Below, in pieces: positions 43,702 to 51,763 of a stretch of 64,000 nt of DNA (its first letter is position 1; each line of letters begins with the position of its first letter). The notes below the pieces were generated by a model. That model saw only the letters and a program-made list of their open reading frames with translations. It was not told the origin of the DNA and did no database searches. The DNA lies in the NCBI RefSeq assembly GCF_003664125.1, contig NZ_RCCP01000004.1, positions 1 through 64,000 of the forward strand, in the 5' to 3' direction. Source of the DNA: Planococcus citreus. Its GTDB lineage: Bacteria > Bacillota > Bacilli > Bacillales_A > Planococcaceae. The position numbers and the translations under genes are program-made.

Positions 43702-44464
43702 AAAAAAGCACGAGGAACATGTCGACGAATCCTGGCTCATTCCGTATGCCGATATCTTGACGCTGCTCTTGGCACTGTTTATCGTGCTGTTTGCGGCAAG
43801 CGAAGTCGATGCGAAGAAATTCAAGGCCATTTCCGAATCGTTCAATGTGGAATTGCAAGGAGGCACCGGCCTGCTTGACCAGTCAGCGCCTGTAGAATTG
43901 GACACCGACACTTCGCCGTTTGCGATTGTTCCTGAAGAAGGCATCACTGAGGAAATGATGGAAGAAGTGGAAGCGGTGCGCGACCGCCAGGAACTGGGCG
44001 AGTTCCAGGAGAAAATTGAATCGTATATTGATGAAAAGGGCTTATCGCCGAAACTTCAAACGGAGTTGACCGATAAAGGGCTCATGCTGACGATTAATGA
44101 AGGGGTCTTGTATCAATCCGGAAGCGCGAATATTGATGAGCAAGCGCGCACCATCGCGAGTGAATTATCGGAGCTGCTCGTCAGCGACCCGCCGCGGATG
44201 ATCTATATTGAAGGCCATACAGATAACGTGCCGGCAGTTGGCGGCGAGTTTGATTCGAACTGGGAACTCAGTTCAGCGCGTGCCATCAATTTCATGAAGA
44301 TTTTGCTTGAAAACGGCGACTTGGACCCAAGAAAATTCAGCGCGACCGGCTATAGCGAATATCAGCCGATTGCCGAGAACGATACAAAAGAGGGGCGTGC
44401 GCAAAATCGCCGCGTCGAAGTGCTGATTTCTCCTTATAAGGATGAGCCGGAAACCGAAGAGTAA
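43679..44464 (+). CDS. motB: flagellar motor stator protein MotB
   Basis: About 261 residues. One membrane helix with the ion-carrying Asp in PYADILTLLLALFIVLFAA (~res 22-40) and a C-terminal OmpA domain (~res 130-255) with IEGHTDNVPAVGGEFDSNWELSSARA and NRRVEVLI. No ATG is available; GTG at 43679 or TTG at 43691 may start it, overlapping motA by 11-23 bases. Confidence 0.93.
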   Translation: MVLKLKRKKKHEEHVDESWLIPYADILTLLLALFIVLFAASEVDAKKFKAISESFNVELQGGTGLLDQSAPVELDTDTSPFAIVPEEGITEEMMEEVEAVRDRQELGEFQEKIESYIDEKGLSPKLQTELTDKGLMLTINEGVLYQSGSANIDEQARTIASELSELLVSDPPRMIYIEGHTDNVPAVGGEFDSNWELSSARAINFMKILLENGDLDPRKFSATGYSEYQPIAENDTKEGRAQNRRVEVLISPYKDEPETEE

Positions 44465-44474
44465 GAGGTGGATG

Positions 44475-44891
44475 ATGAAAAAAGTATTGTTGGTTTTATT
44501 GATTGCGGCGCTTTTGGGCGCTGGAGGAGCGATTTATTTTCTCCTAACGCAAAAAGATGTGGACGCAGATGCACCGCTCACGGCCGATGAAATGGTGGAG
44601 CTGAGCATCGACACGGAAGAAATCACGACGAATCTCGCTACGCCGGCATCTTATGCAGTAGTTCAATTCAATATCCTATCAGCAGATAAAAAAATAAAAG
44701 AAGAGATGGAAAAACGCCATGCGGAAATTCGGGCGGCGGCAATTGCGACTGTAGCCGGCATGGAAAAAGAGCAATTGGTCGGGACAGAAGGTATTGTCTT
44801 GCTCCAGGATGAAATGACGGCGCAGCTCGAAAACCTGGTCGGCAAAGGAAAAGTCGAACGCGTACTCGTCACGCAGTTTAAAGTGCAATAA
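44475..44891 (+). CDS. fliL: flagellar basal body-associated protein FliL
   Basis: 138 residues. One N-terminal membrane helix (~res 4-24, VLLVLLIAALLGAGGAIYFLL), then the FliL domain with ITTNLATPASYAVVQFNILSADKK. It stabilises stators. Here it is joined to motAB, 10 bases after motB, and is absent from its usual place before fliM. Confidence 0.88.
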   Translation: MKKVLLVLLIAALLGAGGAIYFLLTQKDVDADAPLTADEMVELSIDTEEITTNLATPASYAVVQFNILSADKKIKEEMEKRHAEIRAAAIATVAGMEKEQLVGTEGIVLLQDEMTAQLENLVGKGKVERVLVTQFKVQ

Positions 44892-44909
44892 TGTTTTTTT
44901 AAAAAAGGC

Positions 44910-44936
44910 TAAACATTTTTCAACAATGGCCGATAT
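44910..44936 (+). promoter_or_regulatory. SigD promoter of yvyF-flgM-flgN-flgK-flgL
   Basis: TAAA, 15 bases, GCCGATAT is an exact match to the SigD consensus, 75 bases before the first gene. Confidence 0.93.
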
Positions 44937-45010
44937 TAGTAGTATAGATAGTAAATCGAATAGTCCCGGACAACATAGAACTGATTGCGATAAGAAACTA
45001 GGTGATCCAT

Positions 45011-45412
45011 TTGACAACCCCGAAACTGGACAATTGCCCCAGCTGCGGAGCGCTCTTTCTGCGTGATCAAATCGCTTGCTGCTTGAAATGCCATCAGGAA
45101 AACGAAACGGCATTCAAAAAAGTCTATACGTTTTTGCAAGAGCATGAACACCGGAACGCGTCTCTCGAGGATGTCCATCTATTTACGGGCGTCTCCGTCC
45201 ACAAGATTTCCGAATTCCTGCGGGAAGGGCGGATTTTAACGGGAGATTATCCGAATCTCGGTTATCCGTGCGCCCATTGCAAAGAAATCATCCATCGGCA
45301 CATGCTCTGTGAAGATTGCCGGCTGGATTTCTTGAGAAGCGCCAATGAGATCCTGGCTGAAGATGGCGATTGGACGAACAGCAACCAAGCGCACTGGAGA
45401 CTGAAGAACTAA
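45011..45412 (+). CDS. yvyF: flagellar operon zinc-ribbon protein YvyF
   Basis: About 133 residues. CPSCGALFLRDQIACCLKCHQE (~res 9-30) and PCAHCKEIIHRHMLCEDCRLDF (~88-109) hold paired CxxC motifs for zinc. The middle part resembles an HTH (LEDVHLFTGVSVHKISEFLREGRI). It heads the flgM operon as in B. subtilis. A TTG start with AGGTG five bases upstream is chosen; a GTG three codons earlier is possible. Confidence 0.85.
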   Translation: MTTPKLDNCPSCGALFLRDQIACCLKCHQENETAFKKVYTFLQEHEHRNASLEDVHLFTGVSVHKISEFLREGRILTGDYPNLGYPCAHCKEIIHRHMLCEDCRLDFLRSANEILAEDGDWTNSNQAHWRLKN

Positions 45413-45432
45413 AACTAAGAGGTGGTGAAGGA

Positions 45433-45705
45433 ATGAATATTGATAAAACGAATAGTTCTTCCTTTATACAATCTTATCAAAAACAAATGCAGGTGACGCC
45501 GGCCCAAAAGGCGCGCCCGCTTCAACAGGAAGACCATCTGCAAATTTCAAGTGAGGCGAAGGCGATGTTCGAGAAGAATACGGAAGCGGATATCGCCCGT
45601 CAGGAAAAAATACAGTTGCTAAAAGCACAGGTGGCCTCCGGGGAATACAAGGTGGACCAAGACAAAGTAGCTGAGAAAATCCATCAGTACTGGTTTGACA
45701 AATAA
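45433..45705 (+). CDS. flgM: anti-sigma-D factor FlgM
   Basis: 90 residues. The C-terminal half, LQISSEAKAMFEKNTEADIARQEKIQLLKAQVASGEYKVDQDKVAEKI, matches FlgM. It inhibits SigD until the hook is complete. Start behind GAGGTGGTGAAGG. Confidence 0.93.
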   Translation: MNIDKTNSSSFIQSYQKQMQVTPAQKARPLQQEDHLQISSEAKAMFEKNTEADIARQEKIQLLKAQVASGEYKVDQDKVAEKIHQYWFDK

Positions 45706-45736
45706 CAGTTGAGCGATGGAAAGAGAGGGAACTCCG

Positions 45737-46222
45737 GTGTTGAAAATGATGACTGCAACACTTGATGAGCTGATTACCATTCAGCATCAGTTGATCCGCT
45801 ACGCTGAGCGCAAGCAAACGGTGTTGATCGAGCATAAGGTCGATGAACTGACAGAACTCGTCAAAGAAGAGACGCGGCTGATCCGCAGGCTCGGGCAGCT
45901 GGAAGATGAGCGCGAACGCCTGGTGATCGAAGTTCTTGAAGAACACCCTGGGCTCAGCTTCAGCCAGTTCACAGAGCAATTGTCGGATGAGACGGCAAAA
46001 CTTGCGCTGCAAGACCAATTAACGACTTTGAAGCAATTGCTCATGGAGCTGCAAGCGAAAAACCGCCAGAACGAAAAACTGGTGCAAGATTCCGTAGATT
46101 TTATTTCAGGCATGATCGGGCATATCACGACGCCTGCTAAACAGCCGTACAATTACCAGCCACAATCCAGCACCAAGCATACACAGTCAACAAATCGGGG
46201 CTTTTTCGATACAAAAGCGTAA
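45737..46222 (+). CDS. flgN: FlgN-family export chaperone
   Basis: 161 residues of helices with heptad-like charge patterns. LDELITIQHQLIRYAERKQTVLIEHKVDEL near the start is typical of FlgN/YvyG. It escorts FlgK and FlgL, encoded next. The GTG after AGAGAGG is preferred to the upstream ATG. Confidence 0.85.
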   Translation: MLKMMTATLDELITIQHQLIRYAERKQTVLIEHKVDELTELVKEETRLIRRLGQLEDERERLVIEVLEEHPGLSFSQFTEQLSDETAKLALQDQLTTLKQLLMELQAKNRQNEKLVQDSVDFISGMIGHITTPAKQPYNYQPQSSTKHTQSTNRGFFDTKA

Positions 46223-46249
46223 AGTCCCGAGAAGAAAGCAGGGGATCAC

Positions 46250-47440
46250 GTGTCAACTTTTCACACTTTGGAAACCGGGAGCCGTGGCTTGTCTGCAGGC
46301 CAAGCAAGTCTCTCTACGACCGGCCAGAATATCGCGAATGCCAACACGAAAGGCTATTCGCGCCAACAAGTGAATACGAGTTCCTCTGCTTCTCTGGAAG
46401 TCTGGACCAGCCAAGGATCAGGCCAACTTGGAACCGGCGTATCCATCGACTCGGTCATGCGCGTGCGCGACCGCTTTCTCGACCAGCAGTACCGGGCACA
46501 TACGGCAGAATTTGCGGAATGGCAAACCAAAAGCGAAGCGCTCGGAAATGTCGAAACGATTCTCGGCGAGCCGGGAGATAATGGCCTTAATGCATCGATG
46601 GGCCGCTTGTGGAGCGCTTGGCAAGACTTGGCAAGTGACCCGTCGAACTCAGCGGTTCAAGCAGTCGTGAAAGAGCGGGCGCAAGCATTTGCGGACGTAG
46701 CGAAAACAATTGACCGGTCGATGGGGGATTTGACCGCGGAGTTGAAAGAGCGTACACCGGCTGCAGAGAAAGAAGCCCAGACCTTAATCTCGCGCATTGA
46801 AGAATTGAACAAAAACATTATGCGTACAGGCTCGCAGGCAAACAATTTGCGTGACGAGCGCGACGCGGCTGTCGATGAACTGTCGCAGTTGATGGACATC
46901 AAAGTCACAGAAAAAACAGATGGCAGCTATGCGATTGCATTGGCGTCAAACAATCAGCCAGTGAAAGCCGGTGAAGCACTCGACCCTGAAACAGCCGGCG
47001 GCAAGCTTGGCGGACTCGCGGAAGCCGCAGCCACTGTTACGAGCTACCAAGAAAAAATTAACGTTGCGGTGACAGAATTCGCGGAAGCGAACGGCAATGT
47101 TTTTGAAAATACGGCACCAGGTGAATTGAGCGTGGCAAAAGATGCCAAGCTCGAACTGCCGAAAGGCCTTGATGAAGATGTGGAAAAAGTGCAAGCCGAT
47201 TTTCGGGCACTGGTCAGCGGCTTGGGAGCAGAAGCACAAAGCGCGGGTTATGCGGTATCGACGCAACAGCAATTGATGGTGTCGACGGAAAATCGCCGCC
47301 AGTCAGTTGCGGGTGTTTCACTGGATGAGGAAATGTCGAATTTGGTGAAATTCCAGCATGCCTACAATGCAGCAGCCCGATTGGTGTCAACTACCGATGA
47401 AATGCTTGATACAATCATAAACCGAATGGCTGCACGTTAA
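46250..47440 (+). CDS. flgK: flagellar hook-associated protein 1 FlgK
   Basis: 396 residues. N-terminus TFHTLETGSRGLSAGQASLSTTGQNIANANTKGYSRQQV and C-terminus VSLDEEMSNLVKFQHAYNAAARLVSTTDEMLDTI are diagnostic. At 396 it is about 100 residues shorter than B. subtilis FlgK; the missing part is in the variable middle domain. The start is GTG. Confidence 0.94.
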   Translation: MSTFHTLETGSRGLSAGQASLSTTGQNIANANTKGYSRQQVNTSSSASLEVWTSQGSGQLGTGVSIDSVMRVRDRFLDQQYRAHTAEFAEWQTKSEALGNVETILGEPGDNGLNASMGRLWSAWQDLASDPSNSAVQAVVKERAQAFADVAKTIDRSMGDLTAELKERTPAAEKEAQTLISRIEELNKNIMRTGSQANNLRDERDAAVDELSQLMDIKVTEKTDGSYAIALASNNQPVKAGEALDPETAGGKLGGLAEAAATVTSYQEKINVAVTEFAEANGNVFENTAPGELSVAKDAKLELPKGLDEDVEKVQADFRALVSGLGAEAQSAGYAVSTQQQLMVSTENRRQSVAGVSLDEEMSNLVKFQHAYNAAARLVSTTDEMLDTIINRMAAR

Positions 47441-47464
47441 AGCTGATAAACGGAGGACAATCCA

Positions 47465-48346
47465 ATGAGAGTAACCCAACAAATGATGCATCAAAATTCC
47501 GTCAACCATATGCAGCAAAATCTCGGGCGCTTTGAGAAAACCAATTTGCAGGCATCAAGCGGCAAATTGCTTCACAAACCGTCTGATGATCCGCAAGCGG
47601 TGGCGAAATCGATGAGCTTAAAAAGCGTCATGTCGGCGAACGATCAATTCGAACGAAATATCGGAGATGCCAATTTGTGGCTGGATGAAAACGATCGTTC
47701 CATCCAAGCAATGGTTGATGTCACCCAACGCATCCGCGAGCTCGGTGTTCAAGGCGGGAGCGGGACATTGTCTCCGGAAGATCGCGAATTGATTTTCAAG
47801 GAAGTTGGCGTGCTAAATGAGCAATTGCGCCAATTTGCCAACTCGGAAGTTGATGGAAGATATTTGTTCGGAGGCGGCGACGGCACGGTAAAGCCGTTTG
47901 CGGATGCTGTTTCTTTTGAAGCAGCACCAGCGAACGGGCCACTGAAAACGGCGAAAATCGGCCCGGGGATGCAAATTGAAATCGGCATTTTGCCTCAAAC
48001 ACTCGTGGGCAATGCAGAAGATCCGAGCAATTTGTTCCGGGTGGTCGGCCAACTTGCTGACAGCATACAAGCTGGCAGGGAAGTCGGACTCGATGGCATT
48101 GACGAAGCGATGGAGCGTCTCTTCACAGCAGCTGCTGAAAACGGCGCACGCCAAAATCGCATTGAATCGACCGAAAGCCGCTTGTTGGACGCCAAGCTTT
48201 CTCTTGGAACTGCGTTATCTTCTATAGAAGATGTAGATTATGCTGAAATACTAATAAAATTAAAAAGTGAAGAAAGCATTTACCAAGCGAGCCTGTCATC
48301 ATCTGCCAAGATTATGCAGACAAACTTGATGGATTTTCTTCGATAA
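47465..48346 (+). CDS. flgL: flagellar hook-associated protein 3 FlgL
   Basis: 293 residues. RVTQQMMHQNSVNHMQQNLGRFEKTNLQASSGKLLHKPSDDP at the start and the flagellin-like C-terminal helix SLSSSAKIMQTNLMDFL. It joins FlgK to the filament. GGAGG precedes the ATG. Confidence 0.94.
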   Translation: MRVTQQMMHQNSVNHMQQNLGRFEKTNLQASSGKLLHKPSDDPQAVAKSMSLKSVMSANDQFERNIGDANLWLDENDRSIQAMVDVTQRIRELGVQGGSGTLSPEDRELIFKEVGVLNEQLRQFANSEVDGRYLFGGGDGTVKPFADAVSFEAAPANGPLKTAKIGPGMQIEIGILPQTLVGNAEDPSNLFRVVGQLADSIQAGREVGLDGIDEAMERLFTAAAENGARQNRIESTESRLLDAKLSLGTALSSIEDVDYAEILIKLKSEESIYQASLSSSAKIMQTNLMDFLR

Positions 48347-48384
48347 ACAGCGGATGCATGCAGGCATCGGCTGTTTTTATTTTA
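48347..48384 (+). terminator. terminator after flgL
   Basis: ACAGCGGATGC pairs with GCATCGGCTGT around ATGCAG, followed by T-rich sequence. Confidence 0.83.
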
Positions 48385-48474
48385 TAGGAAGAGCCATATA
48401 AACTTAGAATTCGATGAAGATCAGGTATAGAATATGTTTATCCATTAAGTGGCTAGTACTCAGCCTTTTGCATA

Positions 48475-48520
48475 AAAACCCGCAATTCCAGATAATTCCT
48501 GGAAATGCGGGTTTTTTTAT
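48475..48520 (-). terminator. terminator of the flhO-flhP transcript
   Basis: AAAACCCGCATTTCCAG-type stem on the minus strand (GCGGGTTTTTTT on the plus strand) with a 7-base loop. It can act in both directions between flgL and flhP. Confidence 0.82.
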
Positions 48521-48552
48521 TATTATAGTGATCAAATATAAATTGGGGAATA

Positions 48553-49365
48553 TTAGGATTTCATCGTATTGACCAGACCCATCATGTCATCTGCAAAGGA
48601 AATGGCTCGGCCTTGCGATTGAAACAGGCGCTGCGTGGCGATCAGTTCGGTCATTTCACTCGCCATGTCGACGTTCGAAGTTTCCAGCACCGCTTGTGAA
48701 ATAGGAGAACCCCCCAGTTCCAAGGCACCGGCGGCAATTTGTTCAGCTTCAGTGCCTGGCAAGCGATAGCGGTTATCGCCTGCTTTTTCCAGAAGGGCGG
48801 TACGGTTGATTTGAGCGGTGCCGAATTGGAACGTTTCAGCTGCTTGGCCGGCATAAGTTGCGGTCACGGTGCCGTTTGATCCGATGCTCAATTCTTCGTA
48901 TCCCGCTGCAAGCGTGATCGGTGTGCCGTCAGCGCCCAAGACCGAATCGCCGGAAGCGGTGACAAGCGCCAAACGGTCGCTGCCCGCAATTGGCTCGGTT
49001 TGGAATGATCCATTTCTAGTGTAAGAAATGCCATCTTCGTTCGAGACGCGGAAATAGCTGTTCGGCGAATCAATCGCAAAGTCCAGTTCGCGACCTGTTT
49101 CCTGCATCTGCCCAAGCGAATGGCGGGTGATGCCATCAGACAATAACATCCCACCGCCGATGCGCAGCCCGTCCGGTGTGCTTCTTCCAATTTCGTTGGC
49201 AGGACCGGCTTGCTTATTCACGCTGTGAAGCAAGGCGTCCGCAAAATTGGCTTCTTGTTTTTTATAGCCCGTCGTATTGACGTTGGCGACATTATTGGCG
49301 ATCATATCAATTTTTTTCTGAAGTTCGCGCATCGAGCTGCTTGCCGCATTCATTTGGATGTTCAT
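48553..49365 (-). CDS. flhP: flagellar rod/hook-basal body protein FlhP
   Basis: 270 residues, as in B. subtilis. N-terminal rod motif MIANNVANVNTTGYKKQEANF (~res 21-41), a beta middle, and the C-terminal AVLETSNVDMASEMTELIATQRLFQSQGRAI. It forms part of the distal rod. It follows flhO by 15 bases. Confidence 0.9.
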   Translation of the reverse strand: MNIQMNAASSSMRELQKKIDMIANNVANVNTTGYKKQEANFADALLHSVNKQAGPANEIGRSTPDGLRIGGGMLLSDGITRHSLGQMQETGRELDFAIDSPNSYFRVSNEDGISYTRNGSFQTEPIAGSDRLALVTASGDSVLGADGTPITLAAGYEELSIGSNGTVTATYAGQAAETFQFGTAQINRTALLEKAGDNRYRLPGTEAEQIAAGALELGGSPISQAVLETSNVDMASEMTELIATQRLFQSQGRAISFADDMMGLVNTMKS

Positions 49366-49380
49366 GTGATTGGCTCCTTA

Positions 49381-50184
49381 TCAGACCCGGCCGATTTCAT
49401 TAACCGCTTTTTCCATGCTGCGGTCATAGGCCTGGATCACTTTTTGGTTGGATTCGAATCCGCGGTAAGCGGTCATCATGTCGGTCATCGTGCGGGTCAA
49501 ATCAACATTCGATTGTTCGACAAAACCTTGCTTTACGAATCGTTGGGCATCTTCAGCAAGTGCCGGTGCATCCGCATCGTCTCCTGCCCAGGCAAGCAAA
49601 TTGTGCCCTTGCTTGATCAATTGTTCCGGTTCGTCCGCAGCGCCAATCCAGATGCTTCCGGCACCTACGCCATCCGAACGCGTGAGTTCGCCGTTCGTTT
49701 GGACAGAAAATTCGCCATCGCCGACTTGAATCGGCTGGAGGTTGTCGCCGAGCACCCGCTGGCCGAAGCTAGTCGCAAGGAATCCTTCCGCATCGACCGT
49801 GAATTGCCCGTTACGCGTATAGCGGATGTCGCCTTGTTCTGTTTCAACCGCAAACAATAACGTGCCGCGTTCCCCGGTTTCGGCATCTAGCGGCAAATTA
49901 TCGTTGACTAAGGCGAAATCGGTCGCATTCCCCGTTTCGCGTATCGGCCCTTGCAGGAATGAAGGAATCGCTTCTTGAACGTAAACGCCAGTGGAAAGTC
50001 GGCCAATCGGCGCAGGCTGATTGGCATTTTGCGCTTTGATCAATTGCTGTGGAAACGAGCGAATAGCCGCTTCATCTGTCTTGAATCCCGGGGTATTGGA
50101 ATTTGATAGATTATTTGTCAATATTTGTTGATTTCTATTTTGAGACATCATTCCTGAGGTAGCTGTGTATAATCCTCGAAACAT
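49381..50184 (-). CDS. flhO: flagellar rod protein FlhO
   Basis: 267 residues. MFRGLYTATSGMMSQNRNQQILTNNLSNSNTPGFKTDEA and C-terminal EQSNVDLTRTMTDMMTAYRGFESNQKVIQAYDRSMEKAVNEIGRV. With FlhP it builds the distal rod. AAGGAAGGTGACTAGG precedes the start. I find no SigD promoter upstream; a TTAAAAT -10 element on the minus strand suggests SigA. Confidence 0.9.
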   Translation of the reverse strand: MFRGLYTATSGMMSQNRNQQILTNNLSNSNTPGFKTDEAAIRSFPQQLIKAQNANQPAPIGRLSTGVYVQEAIPSFLQGPIRETGNATDFALVNDNLPLDAETGERGTLLFAVETEQGDIRYTRNGQFTVDAEGFLATSFGQRVLGDNLQPIQVGDGEFSVQTNGELTRSDGVGAGSIWIGAADEPEQLIKQGHNLLAWAGDDADAPALAEDAQRFVKQGFVEQSNVDLTRTMTDMMTAYRGFESNQKVIQAYDRSMEKAVNEIGRV

Positions 50185-50404
50185 ATTACCTAGTCACCTT
50201 CCTTTTCATAGTCTTTTGGACTATGTATTCTTTGTGGTGTCTTCATTTTAACAGAAAACCGTAGATTAAATGGAAAAAATAGTAGAATTTTTTTATAAAA
50301 TAAAATAGCCAAAATAAAAAAAGCATGATACTATACCGAGGTAGTAACGACTCAAAATGATTCTAAAAGACGAGTTTAAAGAAAAATATACCCATATCAT
50401 GACG

Positions 50405-50491
50405 AAAATAGCAAACTTATACGAAAGTTAAGGACGCAAAGCCACGGGTCTAACTGTCTAAGACACAGGATCGCCGGGTTACCGAAAGATG
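50405..50491 (+). ncRNA. c-di-GMP-I riboswitch (GEMM-I)
   Basis: Landmarks of the class are present in order: GCAAAC, a GAAA-type tetraloop hairpin (CTTATACGAAAGTTAAG), GGACGCAAAGCCACGGGTCTAA, and GATCGCCGGGTTACCG closing the second helix with its tetraloop receptor. It stands in the leader of the flgB operon, about 80 bases upstream of the start codon. Confidence 0.9.
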
Positions 50492-50494
50492 GTA

Positions 50495-50535
50495 GATTTG
50501 ACTCAAATCCGCCTTTTTCAAAGTGGGTTTTTTAT
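50495..50535 (+). terminator. riboswitch expression platform: terminator and competing hairpin
   Basis: AAATCCGC (50505-50512) pairs with GTGGGTTT (50523-50530) and is followed by T-rich sequence. GATTTG/CAAATC (50495-50509) is a hairpin that excludes the terminator's left arm, so the two can alternate. Confidence 0.75.
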
Positions 50536-50568
50536 TTGGGCAAATTTGGGGACGAGGGGAGAAAAAAG

Positions 50569-50961
50569 ATGAACATCTTTCCATCAAGCATTCAAAAAAT
50601 GGAGCAGGCATTGTCGACTTCGACATTGAAACAGCGTGTTCATGCAGGCAATATCGCCAATGTTGATACAGCAAATTACAAAAGTAAGCAAGTGAATTTT
50701 CAACAGGCGATGGAACAGGCAAGCGCCTCGCAGATGAAGAGCTACCGCACCGATGCACGCCACCTAGAATTCCAAAATGGGGCGGGGGCAACGCCAGTAA
50801 CGGTCAACCACAACACGAAAATGACACCGAACGGCAATAATGTCGATATGGATGTTGAAATGGCAGAACTGGCGAAAAACCAGTTATGGTATAACGCCGT
50901 GACAGAGCGCGTCAACGGCAAGTTTTCCAGCTTGAGTTCAGTCATCAATGGAGGGAGATAA
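50569..50961 (+). CDS. flgB: flagellar basal-body rod protein FlgB
   Basis: 130 residues. LKQRVHAGNIANVDTANYKSKQVNFQQAM and the C-terminal NNVDMDVEMAELAKNQLWYNAVTERVNGKFSSL. First gene of the large operon behind the c-di-GMP riboswitch. The ATG after GAGGGGAG is used. Confidence 0.94.
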   Translation: MNIFPSSIQKMEQALSTSTLKQRVHAGNIANVDTANYKSKQVNFQQAMEQASASQMKSYRTDARHLEFQNGAGATPVTVNHNTKMTPNGNNVDMDVEMAELAKNQLWYNAVTERVNGKFSSLSSVINGGR

Positions 50962-50966
50962 CGCTT

Positions 50967-51419
50967 ATGTCTTTATTTAATGGTCTGAATATTAGCGCAT
51001 CTGGTCTAACCGCCAACCGTTTGCGAATGGATGTTGTGTCTTCGAATATCGCCAACGCCAATACGAACCGTGCAGAGTTGGTCAACGGGGAATGGGTACC
51101 TTATCGCCGCAAGACTGTGGAATTATCGACCGCCGGCGCTTCGCCATTCGCTAAGCAATTAACGGCCGCCATGGAAAATAAAGGAGCCGGGGCAGGCGTA
51201 AAAGCAAGTGCCATCCGTGAAGACGCTACACCGTTTCCGGTCACTTACGATCCGGAACATCCGGACGCAGATGCTGAAGGATATGTGCGCACGTCGAATG
51301 TGGACCCGATCAAGGAAATGGTCGATTTGATGTCGGCGACGCGTTCCTATGAAGCGAATGTCACCGCGATGAATGCCTCGAAAAGCATGTTTATGAAAGC
51401 ATTGGAAATCGGAAAATAA
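50967..51419 (+). CDS. flgC: flagellar basal-body rod protein FlgC
   Basis: 150 residues as in B. subtilis. LFNGLNISASGLTANRLRMDVVSSNIANANT and the C-terminal YVRTSNVDPIKEMVDLMSATRSYEANVTAMNASK. GGAGGG lies 7 bases before the ATG; spacing to flgB is 5 bases. Confidence 0.95.
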   Translation: MSLFNGLNISASGLTANRLRMDVVSSNIANANTNRAELVNGEWVPYRRKTVELSTAGASPFAKQLTAAMENKGAGAGVKASAIREDATPFPVTYDPEHPDADAEGYVRTSNVDPIKEMVDLMSATRSYEANVTAMNASKSMFMKALEIGK

Positions 51420-51444
51420 CGAAGTTTAGTTTAGGAGGGGCAGC

Positions 51445-51741
51445 ATGGAGAAAATTGCACAGTTGCAAACACCGTTTCTGCAAAATCAATTCCTGGAAAA
51501 AATGCAGCCGGAGCCGCAAGCGACAGGGTTCGGCGATGTCTTCAAGAATGCATTGAAAGAAGTCAGCGCGGCGCAAAATGTATCCGATAAAAAGACGGAT
51601 CAATTGTTGACGGGCGAAGTGAAAGACGTCCATGAAGTGATGATCGCTTCGCAAAAAGCGAGCCTATCGCTTCAAATGACAATGCAAGTGCGCAATAAAG
51701 TGGTGGAAGCGTACCAAGAAGTGATGAGAATGCAAGTATGA
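51445..51741 (+). CDS. fliE: flagellar hook-basal body protein FliE
   Basis: 98 residues. FGDVFKNALKEVSAAQNVSDKKTDQLLTGEVKDVHEVMIASQKASLSLQMTMQVRNKVVEAYQEVMRMQ covers the FliE signature. It links the MS ring to the rod. Start behind AGGAGGGG. Confidence 0.94.
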   Translation: MEKIAQLQTPFLQNQFLEKMQPEPQATGFGDVFKNALKEVSAAQNVSDKKTDQLLTGEVKDVHEVMIASQKASLSLQMTMQVRNKVVEAYQEVMRMQV

Positions 51742-51763
51742 AAGAAATTAAGGTGTGCGTTCA

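Noticed and set aside
50185-50400. SigD promoter for flhO or for flgB
   Set aside because: No TAAA-N15-GCCGATAT-like site could be found on either strand here.
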